A stretch of 64,000 nucleotides of DNA, from NCBI RefSeq assembly GCF_004363095.1, contig NZ_SNYO01000006.1, positions 62,001 to 126,000 of the forward strand. Reading direction: 5' to 3'. The notes beneath the pieces were generated by a model. It searched no databases, was not told the origin of the DNA, and saw nothing but the letters and a program-made list of their open reading frames with translations. This stretch comes from Actinomycetospora succinea. Lineage in GTDB: Bacteria; Actinomycetota; Actinomycetes; Mycobacteriales; Pseudonocardiaceae. Below, in pieces: positions 53,399 to 64,000 of this stretch; position 1 is the stretch's first letter; each line of letters begins with the position of its first letter. Made by a program: the position numbers and the translations under genes.

Positions 53399-54264
53399 AG
53401 GGGCACTCCCGGTCCCGACCGAAGGGCACCTTCGGTCGGCTCCTCGGGTCGAAGGTGCCCTTCGCTCGGATCCTCGTCGACCCCGATGTCGAGCGGGGTC
53501 CCGGTCAGGTCGACGCGCGGGACGCCGCCGCGGCGGTCGACGAGCGGCAGCGAGCGCAGGGTGCGCTCCAGGTGCCACTGCAGGTGGGCGGCGACGAGGC
53601 CCGCGGTGTCGCGGCGCGCGGCGGCGTCGGTGCCCTCGGCGGTGTCCCAGTCGCCGCTGCGCAGCGCCTCGAGCAGGCGCCAGGTCTCCTCCGACGGGAC
53701 GACGGCGCCCGAGAGCCGGCAGTGCTCGCACACCGCGCCGCCGGCGGGTACGGAGAAGCGGCGGTGGTACGGCGCGCCCTCGACCCCGCAGCGCGCACAC
53801 TCGGTGATCGCCGGCGCCCAGCCGGCGATCACCATGGCACGCAGGAGGAAGGCGTCGAGCACGAGGTAAGGATCGCGGGTACCGCCCGCGAGGCCGCGCA
53901 GGCCCCCGACGAGCAGCAGGAACAGCTCGCGGGCCGGCTCGCCCTCCTCCGAGGTCAGGCGGTCGGCCGTCTCGAGCAGCGCGCACCCCGCCGTGTACCG
54001 CGGGTAGTCGCCGGTGAGCCCGCCGCCGAAGGCGTCGACGGTCTGCACCTGGGTGACGATGTCGAGGCTGCGCCCGGTGTGCAGCTGCAGGTCCACGTGC
54101 CCGAACGGCTCGAGCCGCGCCCCGAAGCGCGAGCTCGTGCGCCGCACGCCCTTCGCGACCGCGCGCACCTTCCCGTGCCGGTGGGTCAGGAACGTGACGA
54201 TCCGGTCGGCCTCACCGAGCTTCTGCAGCCGCAGCACCACCCCGGTGTCGCGATAGAAGCCCAC
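53395..54264 (-). CDS. recO: DNA repair protein RecO
   Basis: 289 residues from a GTG at 54264. N-terminal OB fold: [51 protein letters not shown]. Zinc site C-x2-C twice (CARC, CEHC) in the C-terminal domain. RecO helps RecF/RecR load RecA. The normal protein should end near [15 protein letters not shown]; here about 21 extra residues ([18 protein letters not shown] ...) are translated from an inverted repeat (53420-53464), so the tail is probably an insertion product. Confidence 0.92.
   Translation of the reverse strand: MGFYRDTGVVLRLQKLGEADRIVTFLTHRHGKVRAVAKGVRRTSSRFGARLEPFGHVDLQLHTGRSLDIVTQVQTVDAFGGGLTGDYPRYTAGCALLETADRLTSEEGEPARELFLLLVGGLRGLAGGTRDPYLVLDAFLLRAMVIAGWAPAITECARCGVEGAPYHRRFSVPAGGAVCEHCRLSGAVVPSEETWRLLEALRSGDWDTAEGTDAAARRDTAGLVAAHLQWHLERTLRSLPLVDRRGGVPRVDLTGTPLDIGVDEDPSEGHLRPEEPTEGALRSGPGVPL
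53420..53464. repeat. Inverted repeat read in frame as the RecO C-terminus
   Basis: 15-bp arms CGAAGGGCACCTTCG (53420-53434) and its exact complement (53450-53464), 15 bp apart. Each arm is itself nearly palindromic. Read on the minus strand it gives [17 protein letters not shown], a phrase with an internal near-repeat (SEGHLR/TEGALR). The position at a gene end matches the other palindromes in the window. Confidence 0.8.
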
Positions 54265-54281
54265 GGCGCCATCGTCCCACC

Positions 54282-55046
54282 CTAGGGCGCCGGGGGGTGC
54301 AGCAGTGGCCGCAGATCGGGGTAGTTCGTGATCTCCCAGCCGCCGTCGACGACCAGGCTCGTCCCGTTGACGTAGGACGCGTCGTCGCCGGCGAGGAACA
54401 GGGCCGGGCCGGCGATCTCGTCGGGATCCCCCGCCCGGGCGGCGACGATCCGCGTGACGAAGTCCTTCTCGATCGGCCCGCCGTCCAGGAAACCGGCCGT
54501 CAGCGGCGTGCGGACGAGGCCCGGGAGGATCGCGTTGACGCGGATGCCGCGGTCGCCGAGCTCCAGCGCCGCGTTCTTCGTGAACATCTCCACGCCCGCC
54601 TTCGCCGCCGCGTACGAGCTGGCGCCGTAGAGCGGGACGTGGGCGTTGAGCGAGGAGATGTTGACGATCGAGCTGCCCGGCGCCATCGCCCGCGCCTCGT
54701 GCCGGGTGCTCAGGTAGACCCCACGCAGCACGAGGTCGACGGTCCAGCGCCAGTCCTCCTCGTCGCCGTCGACGACGGTGCCGAAACGGGCCGAGCCGGC
54801 GACGTTGAACGCCGCGTCGAGGCGCCCGAACCGCTCGACGGTCCGCGCGACGGCGCCCTGGACCTGCGCGGAGTCGGTGACGTCGGCGACGACGGTTTCC
54901 GCGCCCTGCTGACGGCCGAGCCCGTCGGCGTCGATGTCGACGAGGACCACCGACGCGCCCTCGGCGACCAACCGCGCCCCGATCGCGGCGCCGATGCCCG
55001 ACGCGCCGCCGGTCACCAGGGCGACCTTGTCCCGGTATCGCTGCAT
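54282..55046 (-). CDS. SDR family oxidoreductase
   Basis: 254 residues, ATG at 55046. Classical short-chain dehydrogenase: VTGGASGIGAAIGARL, NVAGSARFGTV, catalytic Ser and YAAAKAGVEMFTKNAALELG, ending SLVVDGGWEIT. The D in VLVDIDADG suggests NAD preference. It sits between recO and a divergent SnoaL-like gene, 25 bp from it; not part of the conserved mycobacterial order, so an insertion. Substrate unknown. Confidence 0.85.
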   Translation of the reverse strand: MQRYRDKVALVTGGASGIGAAIGARLVAEGASVVLVDIDADGLGRQQGAETVVADVTDSAQVQGAVARTVERFGRLDAAFNVAGSARFGTVVDGDEEDWRWTVDLVLRGVYLSTRHEARAMAPGSSIVNISSLNAHVPLYGASSYAAAKAGVEMFTKNAALELGDRGIRVNAILPGLVRTPLTAGFLDGGPIEKDFVTRIVAARAGDPDEIAGPALFLAGDDASYVNGTSLVVDGGWEITNYPDLRPLLHPPAP

Positions 55047-55071
55047 GCCCCGAACGTAGGACGATCAGGCC

Positions 55072-55434
55072 ATGAGCGGAATCGAGCGGCGCGTCCTCGA
55101 CGCCCTGGCCCACCCCGCGTCCGAGGCACCGGAGGGGCTCTTCGCCCCCGGTGCGGTCACCTGGCACTCGTTCGACGAGGTCGAGGCCCCGACGGTGCCG
55201 GACACGTTCGCGACGTTGGCCGCGATCCGGGAGAAGGTCCCGGACTTCACGATGACCGACGTCCGCCTCGGCGACGGCTTCGCGCAGTACGTGTTCGTCG
55301 GGACGCTGCCGGACGGCTCGACGCTGCGGGCGCCGGCGGCGCTGGCGATCCACGTCGACGGCGGCCTCGTCACCCGGATCGAGGAGTACGTCGACACGGG
55401 CCAGCTGGCGGGGCTGTTCGCGCTGCTCGGGTGA
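55072..55434 (+). CDS. SnoaL/NTF2-like protein
   Basis: 120 residues, ATG at 55072. The single cone-shaped domain is suggested by LFAPGAVTWHSFDEVEAP ... AIREKVPDFTMTDVRLGDGFAQYVFVGTLPDGSTLRAPAALAIHVDGGLVTRIEEYVDTGQLAGL. Family members are small hydrolases, isomerases or binding proteins; the W-H pair could line the pocket. It shares a short divergent promoter with the dehydrogenase, so the two may act together. Confidence 0.75.
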   Translation: MSGIERRVLDALAHPASEAPEGLFAPGAVTWHSFDEVEAPTVPDTFATLAAIREKVPDFTMTDVRLGDGFAQYVFVGTLPDGSTLRAPAALAIHVDGGLVTRIEEYVDTGQLAGLFALLG

Positions 55435-55460
55435 TCGTGGGGGCTTTCCTGATATCTGAC

Positions 55461-55483
55461 GTCAGCGTGGCCGCCAGGCTGAC
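55461..55483. terminator. Hairpin between convergent genes
   Basis: GTCAGCGTGG-CCG-CCAGGCTGAC, a 10-bp stem with one mismatch, between the SnoaL-like gene and era, which face each other. No T-run. Weak evidence for a terminator. Confidence 0.4.
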
Positions 55484-55488
55484 AAACC

Positions 55489-56382
55489 TCAGAAGCCGAG
55501 GCGGCGGAGCTGGCGGGGGTCGCGCTGCCAGTCCTTGGCGACCTTGACGAACAGGTCGAGGTGGACCTTCTCGCCGAGCAGGGCCTCGATGTGGCGGCGG
55601 GCCTCGGTGCCGACGTGCTTGAGCCGCGAGCCGCCCTTGCCGATCACGATCGACTTCTGGCTGTCGCGCTCCACGAAGATCTCGGCGCGCACGGTGAGGA
55701 CCTTGCCCGGCGTCATCTCCTCGACGACGACGGCCAGCGAGTGCGGGAGCTCGTCGCGCACGCCCTCGAGCGCCGCCTCCCGCACGAACTCGGCGATCAT
55801 CGTCGTCTCGGGCTCGTCGGAGAGCTCGCCGTCGGGGTAGAGCGGCGGGCCGGGCGGCATGCGGGCGAGCAGGAGGTCCGCCAGCAGCGACACCTGGTGC
55901 CCCTTGGACGCGGACACCGGGACGATCTCCGCGAACTCCGCCAGCTGCTCCAGCGCGAGCAGCCGCTCCGCGATCACCTCGGGACCCACGAGGTCGGTCT
56001 TGGTCAGGATCCCGATGAGCGGGGTCTTCGCCGTCACCTTCGCCAGCTCGGCGGCGATGAACCGGTCGCCCGGCCCGATCTGCTGGTCGGCGGGCACGCA
56101 GAACCCGACCACGTCGACCTCGGCCCAGGTCGTGTGGACGACGTCGTTGAGCCGCTCCCCCAGCAGCGTGCGCGGGCGGTGCAGCCCGGGGGTGTCGACG
56201 AGGACGAGCTGGCCGTCGTCACGGTGCACGATGCCGCGGATCGCGTGCCGGGTGGTCTGGGGCCGCGACGACGTGATGGCGACCTTCTGCCCGACCAGCG
56301 CGTTGGTCAGCGTCGACTTGCCGACGTTGGGCCGGCCGACGAAGCACGCGAACCCGGAGCGGAACTCCTCGGACGACGTCAC
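55489..56382 (-). CDS. era: GTPase Era
   Basis: 297 residues from a GTG at 56382, overlapping the upstream stop by GTGA. G motifs: GRPNVGKS, T in RPQTTRH, DTPGLH, TKTD and SASKG. The C-terminal KH domain has EIFVERDSQKSIVIGKGGSRLK. Era binds the 3' end of 16S rRNA and helps assemble the small ribosomal subunit. It lies at the end of the phoH-ybeY-corC operon, as in mycobacteria. Confidence 0.95.
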   Translation of the reverse strand: MTSSEEFRSGFACFVGRPNVGKSTLTNALVGQKVAITSSRPQTTRHAIRGIVHRDDGQLVLVDTPGLHRPRTLLGERLNDVVHTTWAEVDVVGFCVPADQQIGPGDRFIAAELAKVTAKTPLIGILTKTDLVGPEVIAERLLALEQLAEFAEIVPVSASKGHQVSLLADLLLARMPPGPPLYPDGELSDEPETTMIAEFVREAALEGVRDELPHSLAVVVEEMTPGKVLTVRAEIFVERDSQKSIVIGKGGSRLKHVGTEARRHIEALLGEKVHLDLFVKVAKDWQRDPRQLRRLGF

Positions 56383-57641
56383 GCGGCCTTCCCCTCCAGC
56401 CGCGCCACGATCTCCCGCCCGATCGGCAGCGCCGCGGTCGCCGCGGGCGAGGGCGCGTTGAGCACGTGCAGCACGCTCGGGCCGTCCTCCGGGGCGCCGT
56501 CCTGCACGAACAGGAAGTCGTCGACCAGCGACCCGTCGGGACGGATCGCCTGCGCGCGCACCCCGGCGCGGCGGGCGACGTCGTGCGGCGTGCGCAGGTC
56601 GTCGGCGGTGACGCCGGGCAGCATCCGGGCGACCGCGGCGGCCATCGCGGGCCGCGACAGCGAGCGCTGCATCTCCCCCAGCCCGTAGCGCCACTGGCGG
56701 CCCGCGAGCGTGAGAAACCCGGGATCAGTGAGCGTCCCGGCGAGCTCGCGCACCCGCAGCGTGCGCCAGTCGTAGCCCTCGCGCGCCAGGGCGAGCACGG
56801 CGTTCGGCCCGACGTGCACCGACCCGTCGACGCCGCGCGTGGCGTGCACCCCGAGGAACGGGAACGCGGGGTCGGGCACCGGGTAGACGAGGCCGCGGAC
56901 GCTCTCGCCGATGGGTCCGACCAGGTCGGAGTACTCGCCGCGGAAGGGCACGATGCGCACGCCGGGGTCGAAGCCCGAGGCGCGGGCGATCTCGTCGGAG
57001 CGCAGGCCCGCGCACACCACGACCTGGCCGGCGAGCAGGTCGCCGCGGTCGGTGTGCACGACGACGTCGCCGCGCCGGCGCGCCACCGAGCGGACCGCGC
57101 GCCCCGTGTGCAGCACGGCGCCGCGCCCGACGGCGAGCTCGGCGAGGCGGCGGGTGATCGCGCCGTAGTCGCAGATCCCGGTCGAGGGCACCCACAGCCC
57201 GGCGATCGCGGCGACGGCGGGCTCGCGCTCACGCACGCCCGCCTCGTCGAGCTCGTGCACCTCGACGCCGTTGGCGCGCCCGCGGCGGACCAGCTCGGCC
57301 ATGCGCGGCAGCTCGTCGGCGTCGGTGGCCGCGACGACCTTGCCGCACTCCTGGAACGGCAGGTCGTGCTCGGCGCAGAACTCCTTGGTCTCCGCGCAGC
57401 CGGCGACCGCCAGGCGCGCCTTCAGCGAGCCGGGCGCGTAGTAGAGCCCGGAGTGGATGACGTTGGAGTTGCGGCCGGTCTGGTGCGTGCCCGGCGTGGA
57501 CTCGCGCTCGACGAGGGCCACCGAGGTGTGCCCGGCGGCGAGCAGCTCGTGCAGCACCGCGAACCCGACGATCCCCCCGCCCACGACGACGACGTCGTGG
57601 CGCGGGCTGGGCGCGACCGGGAGGGTCACAGCACCGGTCAC
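56379..57641 (-). CDS. lhgO: L-2-hydroxyglutarate oxidase
   Basis: 420 residues from a GTG at 57641. FAD motif DVVVVGGGIVGFAVLHEL, then the LhgO patterns GTHQTGRNSNVIHSGLYYAPGSLKARL, CGKVVAATD, and STGICDYGAI with VPFRGEYSDL. The enzyme oxidises L-2-hydroxyglutarate to 2-oxoglutarate, a repair or lysine-degradation reaction. It is inserted between era and the deaminase-like gene and overlaps both (GTGA), so it is co-translated with the ribosome assembly genes; mycobacteria lack it at this place. Confidence 0.9.
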   Translation of the reverse strand: MTGAVTLPVAPSPRHDVVVVGGGIVGFAVLHELLAAGHTSVALVERESTPGTHQTGRNSNVIHSGLYYAPGSLKARLAVAGCAETKEFCAEHDLPFQECGKVVAATDADELPRMAELVRRGRANGVEVHELDEAGVREREPAVAAIAGLWVPSTGICDYGAITRRLAELAVGRGAVLHTGRAVRSVARRRGDVVVHTDRGDLLAGQVVVCAGLRSDEIARASGFDPGVRIVPFRGEYSDLVGPIGESVRGLVYPVPDPAFPFLGVHATRGVDGSVHVGPNAVLALAREGYDWRTLRVRELAGTLTDPGFLTLAGRQWRYGLGEMQRSLSRPAMAAAVARMLPGVTADDLRTPHDVARRAGVRAQAIRPDGSLVDDFLFVQDGAPEDGPSVLHVLNAPSPAATAALPIGREIVARLEGKAA

Positions 57642-58021
57642 GACGCCACCCGGTGCACCGACGACGCGTCCGGGCCGGCGACGAGCACCACCGCGCCCGC
57701 CGTGACCTCGGCGACCGCCGCGAGACCCGGGTCGTCGAACCCGCCGTCGAGGCCCTCGGCGCCGACCACCGCGGCGGCCTCGAGCCCGGGCGCACCGGCC
57801 GCCACGGCCGCCGCGACCGCGGCCTGCAGGGCGGTCAGCGACAGCGAGGGCAGGCTCACCGTGCACGCCGCGTACGTGCGGCCGTCGCTGTCGCGCACCG
57901 CGGCGCCGTGGGCCGCCCCGGTCCGCGCGCGGGCCGAGCGGGCCAGGGTCACGATCTTGGCGTCCTCGGGGTCGAGGGCGTCGGGGGCCACGGGCTCCGT
58001 GAGCGCGGCAGCGTCAGCCAC
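57638..58021 (-). CDS. Cytidine deaminase-like fold protein without catalytic residues
   Basis: 127 residues from a GTG at 58021. Corresponds in position and pattern to mycobacterial Rv2365c, between corC and era: [59 protein letters not shown]. The fold is that of cytidine deaminases, but the HAE and PCxxC zinc motifs are absent (GAAHGAAV and no later Cys pair), so it is unlikely to deaminate. The role is unknown. The start overlaps the corC stop by 8 bp. Confidence 0.75.
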   Translation of the reverse strand: MADAAALTEPVAPDALDPEDAKIVTLARSARARTGAAHGAAVRDSDGRTYAACTVSLPSLSLTALQAAVAAAVAAGAPGLEAAAVVGAEGLDGGFDDPGLAAVAEVTAGAVVLVAGPDASSVHRVAS

Positions 58022-59420
58022 GGTCGTCCTTTCCGTCGCGGGCGCCGGTCTGGGCGAGGTCGCCCTCGGCGCGCCCGGTGTCGTCGGCGCGCCGCGCATC
58101 GTCGTCGGTCGTCGTCGCGGGGTCCTCGGCGGGGGCGGGCTCGTCGGCCTGGCGCCACACGAGCAGGCTGCGGATGCGCATCCGGCCGCGGGCGTCCTCG
58201 CCGCCCTCGGCGCGCAGCCGCAGGCCGCCGATCTCGGCCTCGGCGCCGGGCAGCGGCACGCGCCCGAGGCGCTGGGCGAGCAGCCCGCCCACGGTGTCGA
58301 CGTCCTCGACGTCGAACTCGACGCCGGTGGCCTCCTCGAGGTCCTCGACGGGCAGGCGCGCGGCGACCCGCCACGTCGTCTCGTCGAGGTGCTCGAGCGG
58401 GCGGTGCTCGGCGGCGTCGTACTCGTCGGTGATCTCGCCGACGATCTCCTCGAGCAGGTCCTCGATGGTCACGAGGCCCGCGGTGCCGCCGTACTCGTCG
58501 ACGACGAGCGCCATGTGGTTGCGGTCGCGCTGCATGTCGCGCAGCAGGGCGTCGGCGCGCTTGGAGTCGGGCACGAAGTTGGCGGGGCGCATGACCTCGC
58601 CGACCGCGCCCGCCCGGTCGGCCGGGGCGTCGCTGTCGACGGTGCGCCGCACCAGGTCCTTGAGGTAGACGACGCCGACGGTGTCGTCGACGTCCTTGCC
58701 GATCACGGGGATGCGCGAGTAGCCGCTGCGCAGGGCGAGCGCGAGGGCCTGGCGCACGCTCTTGTCGCGCTCGATCCACACCATCTCGGTGCGCGGGACC
58801 ATCACCTCGAGCACCCGGGTGTCGCCGAGGTCGAACACCGACTGGATCATCGCCCGCTCGTCGTCGTCGACGAGCCCGCCGCGCTCGGCCATGTCGACCA
58901 GCTCGCGCAGCTCGACCTCCGAGGAGAACGGCCCCTCGCGGAACCCGACGCCGGGCGTGATCGCGTTGCCGACGATGATCAGCAGCGAGGCCAGCGGGCC
59001 GAGCAGCACCACCAGCAGGCGCACCGCGGGCGCCACCGCGAGCGCCATGCCGTACGAGTGCTGGCGCCCGAGCGTGCGCGGCCCGACCCCGATGAGCACG
59101 TACGACACGAGCACGACCACCAGGCCCGCGACCAGCAGCGCGAGCCAGTCCGGGCCGATGAGCTGCAGGGCGACGAAGGCGCCGAGGACGTAGGCCGCGG
59201 CCTCGCACGCCAGCCGCAGCAGCACGAGCAGGTTGAGGTGGCGCGGACGGTCGGCGACGACGGCGGCGAGCGCCTTCGCCCCGGTGGCGCCCTCGCGCAC
59301 GAGCCCGTCGACCCGCGCCCGCGACACCGACGAGATGGCCGCGTCGGCGGCGGCGAACACCCCGGCGAGCGGGACCAGGAGGATGACGGCGACGAGCTGG
59401 CCGACCAGCCCGGAGGTCAC
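58014..59420 (-). CDS. CorC/HlyC family transporter with CBS domains
   Basis: 468 residues from a GTG at 59420 (GTGA overlap with ybeY). N-terminal DUF21 membrane domain (four segments), two CBS domains ([34 protein letters not shown] and [55 protein letters not shown]) and a C-terminal CorC_HlyC domain ([20 protein letters not shown]). Such proteins export magnesium or sodium. The last 45 residues are a charged tail. Mycobacterial counterpart: Rv2366c. Confidence 0.9.
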   Translation of the reverse strand: MTSGLVGQLVAVILLVPLAGVFAAADAAISSVSRARVDGLVREGATGAKALAAVVADRPRHLNLLVLLRLACEAAAYVLGAFVALQLIGPDWLALLVAGLVVVLVSYVLIGVGPRTLGRQHSYGMALAVAPAVRLLVVLLGPLASLLIIVGNAITPGVGFREGPFSSEVELRELVDMAERGGLVDDDERAMIQSVFDLGDTRVLEVMVPRTEMVWIERDKSVRQALALALRSGYSRIPVIGKDVDDTVGVVYLKDLVRRTVDSDAPADRAGAVGEVMRPANFVPDSKRADALLRDMQRDRNHMALVVDEYGGTAGLVTIEDLLEEIVGEITDEYDAAEHRPLEHLDETTWRVAARLPVEDLEEATGVEFDVEDVDTVGGLLAQRLGRVPLPGAEAEIGGLRLRAEGGEDARGRMRIRSLLVWRQADEPAPAEDPATTTDDDARRADDTGRAEGDLAQTGARDGKDDRG

Positions 59421-59979
59421 TGTTCGTTCTCGCCGAGCCCGACCGTGCCGAGCAGGCGGTCGTCGGCGGCGCGCTCGCGGGCGCTGCGGGCGGCGGCGGC
59501 GCGCTGGGTGCGCCAGTCGGCGAGCAGCTCGGCCTGCAGGCCGAACATCTGGCGCTCCTCGTCGGGCTCGGCGTGGTCGTAGCCGAGCAGGTGCAGCACG
59601 CCGTGGACGGTCAGCAGGTGCAGCTCGTCGTCGAGCCCGTGCCCGGCGGCCGCCGCCTGGTCGGCCGCGAACGCGGGGCACAGCACGATGTCGCCGAGCA
59701 GCGCGGGCCCCGACGACGGCGCGTCGGGGCGGCGCGCCGAGTCGTACTCGTCCATCGGGAACGACATGACGTCGGTGGGGCCGGGCTCGTCGAGCCAGCG
59801 CTCGTGCAGCTCCGACATGGGCTCCAGCTCGACGAGCATGATCGAGAGCTCGGCGAGCGGGCTGACGCCCATGCGGTCGAGGGCGTAGCGCGCGACCTCG
59901 ACGATCGGGCCCTCGGCCACCTCGACGCCGGACTCGTTGGCGATCTCGATGCTCATGGGGTCCTCGTCGGTCTCGGAAG

Positions 59980-59983
<4 letters not shown>
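59417..59983 (-). CDS. ybeY: Endoribonuclease YbeY
   Basis: 188 residues from an ATG at 59983 (ATGA overlap with phoH); a second ATG at 59956 is possible. The zinc motif [21 protein letters not shown] (H-x3-H-x5-H) and [13 protein letters not shown] are diagnostic. YbeY takes part in 16S rRNA 3' end maturation and ribosome quality control. The C-terminal 30 residues are a variable Arg/Ala-rich tail. Confidence 0.95.
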
Positions 59984-62121
<2,138 letters not shown>

Positions 62122-62212
62122 GTGCTGAACTGTCCTGCTTCCTGCTCGCCATGTGGGCCGTCGGTCCCTTCACGCCAATCCTAGCCTCCCCGCGCGGGTG
62201 GCCGGGCGCCGC

Positions 62213-63100
62213 TCACAGCAGCCCCTCGACCTCCTCGCGCACCGCGGCCCACGCCGGCAGGCCGGGATCGATGATCGCGAAGTGGTCGGCGCCCGGCACG
62301 ACCCGCAGGCGGGCGTCCCCGCGCGCCGCGACCGCGGCGGCCACGTAGCGCTGCGACTGGTCGAGCGGGACCACCGTGTCGGCGTCGCCGTGCACGCACA
62401 CGACGGGGGCGGGCGCCGGCACGAGCGCGGCGGGCGAGGCCAGCGCGTAGCGGTCGGCGACCTGTTCGGGGGGCCCGCCGAGGAGGTCGGTCACCGCGCC
62501 GCCGCCCAGGCCCTGGGTGGCCCCGGCGACGAGGTCGAGCACCCCGGCCTGGCTCACCGTGCCGACCGGGCGCACCTTGGGATCGGCGCCCGGGCGCCCG
62601 GTGTCGAGACGCTCGCGGCTCGCGGCCCAACCGACGAGCTGGCCACCGGCGGAGTGCCCGAGGAACACGACGCGGTCGAGGTCCAGGCGCCCCTTGGCGG
62701 CGTCCTGCACCGGGCCGGGCAGCAGGTCGAGGGCGGCCGCGACGTCGGTGAACGTCATCGGCCAGCCCCCGCCCGCGCCGACGCGGCGGTACTCGACGTT
62801 CCACGCCGCGATGCCGCGGTTGGTGAGGTCGACGGCCAGCGGGGTGCCCAGCTCGAGGCCGTACGCGGCGCGCCAGTAGCCGCCGTGCACCACGACCACG
62901 ACCGGCACCTGCTGCCCGCCGGGCGGGAGGTGCAGCACCCCGTACTGCGCGGGGTCGGGGCCATAGGGCAGCGAGGTCGGCGACGGCGTGCCCGGCTGGG
63001 TCGGCGGGACCGCGACGCCGCCGGTCGGGGTGGGGACACGGCTGCAGGCGGCGAGCCCGGCGAGGCCGGCGAGGCCCCCGAGCAGCGAGCGGCGCGCCAT
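62213..63100 (-). CDS. Lipoprotein alpha/beta-hydrolase (esterase)
   Basis: 295 residues from the ATG at 63100, with AGGAG upstream; an ATG at 63121 would overlap the rsmE stop. MARRSLLGGLAGLAGLAAC is a lipoprotein signal with lipobox LAAC, and the RRSLL run hints at the twin-arginine pathway. The domain has oxyanion VVVVHGGYWRAAYG, nucleophile GHSAGG, Asp in VHGDADTVVP and His in PGADHFAI. It is a membrane-anchored esterase or lipase of the carboxylesterase branch. The mature region follows a Pro/Thr linker. Confidence 0.85.
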   Translation of the reverse strand: MARRSLLGGLAGLAGLAACSRVPTPTGGVAVPPTQPGTPSPTSLPYGPDPAQYGVLHLPPGGQQVPVVVVVHGGYWRAAYGLELGTPLAVDLTNRGIAAWNVEYRRVGAGGGWPMTFTDVAAALDLLPGPVQDAAKGRLDLDRVVFLGHSAGGQLVGWAASRERLDTGRPGADPKVRPVGTVSQAGVLDLVAGATQGLGGGAVTDLLGGPPEQVADRYALASPAALVPAPAPVVCVHGDADTVVPLDQSQRYVAAAVAARGDARLRVVPGADHFAIIDPGLPAWAAVREEVEGLL

Positions 63101-63117
63101 CGTCGAACTCCTGGCCG

Positions 63118-63942
63118 TCATCCCCATCGTCCGGTGCGCGCCCCCAGCGCGCCGAGCGCCACCGCGGCGGCGCTCGAGGTCCGCAGCACGCCCGGGCCCA
63201 TGCGCACCTCGCGGGCGCCGGCGCGGGCGAGCAGGGCGCGCTCGGCGTCGGTGACCCCGCCCTCCGGGCCGACGACGAGCACCAGCTCGCCGCGCCCGGG
63301 CAGGGCGACGTCGGCGAGCGACTCGGTGGCCGTGGCCTCGAGGACCAGCACCGCGTCGGCGTCGCGGGCCGCGAGGTCGCCGGTGGTGGCGGGCGGCGCG
63401 ACGTCGGGCACCCGGGCCCGGCGCGCCTGCTTGGCCGCCTCGCGGGCGGTGGCCCGCCACTTCGCGAGCGCCTTCTCGCCGCGCACCCCGTCGTCCCAGC
63501 GCGCCACGCAGCGCTCGGCGCGCCACGGCAGGATCGCGTCGACGCCCGCCTCGGTGGCGAGCTCGACGGCGAGCTCGGCGCGGTCGCCCTTGACCAGGGC
63601 CTGCGCCAGCGTGATGCGCAGCGGCGCCTCGTCCTCCGAGCGGCGCTCGAGCACGGTCGTCGTCACCCGGCTCTTGCCCACCTCGGTGACCCGCGCCCGG
63701 GCCCGCGTGCCGGCGCCGTCCCCGATCAGCACGACCTCGCCGGGACGCACCCGGCGCACGTCGGCGGCGTGGCGCCCCTCGGCGCCGTCGAGCACGACCT
63801 CGCCGCTCCCGGGCACCGCGTCGACCCAGAACAGCGCGGGCCGCGACCATGCCGTCGGACCAGCCGTCGGGTCGGCCCCCACGTCCGGTGTCCCCCCTGC
63901 CCGCCCCCGCGAGCTCACCGCAGGCTCACCGCGTGCGACCAC
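63118..63942 (-). CDS. rsmE: 16S rRNA m3U1498 methyltransferase RsmE
   Basis: Up to 274 residues from a GTG at 63942; the family domain starts near residue 37 (ALFWVDAVPGSGEVVLDG), so a later start (GTG at 63918 or 63882) is likely. PUA-like N-terminal part (HAADVRRVRPGEVVLIGDG) and SPOUT knot: LVLVVGPEGGVTDAERALL and VRMGPGVLRTSSAAAVAL. It methylates U1498 of 16S rRNA. It overlaps the end of the upstream gene, in line with a dnaJ-rsmE order. Confidence 0.9.
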   Translation of the reverse strand: MVARGEPAVSSRGRAGGTPDVGADPTAGPTAWSRPALFWVDAVPGSGEVVLDGAEGRHAADVRRVRPGEVVLIGDGAGTRARARVTEVGKSRVTTTVLERRSEDEAPLRITLAQALVKGDRAELAVELATEAGVDAILPWRAERCVARWDDGVRGEKALAKWRATAREAAKQARRARVPDVAPPATTGDLAARDADAVLVLEATATESLADVALPGRGELVLVVGPEGGVTDAERALLARAGAREVRMGPGVLRTSSAAAVALGALGARTGRWG

Positions 63943-64000
63943 CCGAGCGCCGGCGGCCGAACAGGCCGTTGCGGTGGGCCAGATCCGGGCGCTCCTCGCC
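63926..64000 (-). CDS. C-terminal end of an upstream gene (dnaJ position)
   Basis: The last 24 codons of a minus-strand gene that begins beyond the right edge, ending ERPDLAHRNGLFGRRRSGGRTR and a TGA at 63926-63928. The stop lies 16 bp inside the rsmE reading. In actinobacteria the gene before rsmE is usually dnaJ (dnaJ2) or hrcA-dnaJ; a basic C-terminus with a GLFGR-like phrase is compatible, but the identity cannot be shown from this piece. Confidence 0.5.
   Translation of the reverse strand, partial: GEERPDLAHRNGLFGRRRSGGRTR

Overview
The window is 64 kb of very GC-rich DNA with GTG starts, overlapping GTGA/ATGA gene junctions and a backbone gene order like that of mycobacteria (pptT/pptH, dnaG, dgt, glyS, arsR/zur, uppS, recO, era, corC, ybeY, phoH, rsmE). 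This indicates a high-GC actinobacterium, most likely a pseudonocardial genus. The cluster for 2-hydroxyisobutyryl-CoA cleavage at 32-38.5 kb makes Actinomycetospora or a close relative a reasonable guess, but this is inference and no rRNA is present to settle it.

Layout. 1-9.3 kb: a catabolic cluster with two Baeyer-Villiger-type flavin monooxygenases, two paralogous acyl-CoA synthetases, an enoyl-CoA hydratase-family protein, a short-chain dehydrogenase and an MHS-type transporter. Four copies of one 20-bp operator-like site lie upstream of its transcription units. 9.4-12.9 kb: a small decayed integrative element in the 3' part of a tRNA-Met gene, with a 37-bp direct repeat at its ends, a 5'-truncated tyrosine integrase, an ANTAR-AraC fusion regulator and a STAS protein. 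13-20 kb: small proteins, a PhoD-like phosphatase and an SbcD/SbcC-type nuclease pair. 20-23.6 kb: DUF1992 protein, PptT, PptH and an Rv1264-like adenylate cyclase. 23.6-25.2 kb: three tandem related membrane-anchored surface proteins. 25.4-30 kb: two methyltransferases, tRNA-Asn and DnaG. 30-31.5 kb: a dehydrogenase and a probable toxin-antitoxin pair.

31.6-38.6 kb holds a thioesterase-like protein, a GMC dehydrogenase with its small subunit, a PaaK-type CoA ligase, a thiamine-diphosphate lyase and a divergent GntR regulator with a palindromic operator. Together these could take a tertiary diol or 2-hydroxyisobutyrate to a ketone plus formyl-CoA. 38.6-44.8 kb: protease-like, FAD hydroxylase, gamma carbonic anhydrase, dGTPase-like, YdcF and XdhC-like proteins. 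45-52 kb: glyS, an ArsR-Zur operon, a BCCT transporter and a TIGR03943/permease pair, a likely metal-homeostasis district. 52-64 kb: the uppS-recO and era-corC-ybeY-phoH operons, then rsmE and the last codons of a gene in the dnaJ position.

The most striking item is an intein in PhoH (60352-61428) with class 3 features (no Cys/Ser at position 1, Trp-Cys-Thr set) and an apparently intact LAGLIDADG endonuclease. Also notable are perfect long palindromes at gene ends, one repeat of this kind read in frame in the recO C-terminus, and the shared operator set of the monooxygenase cluster.
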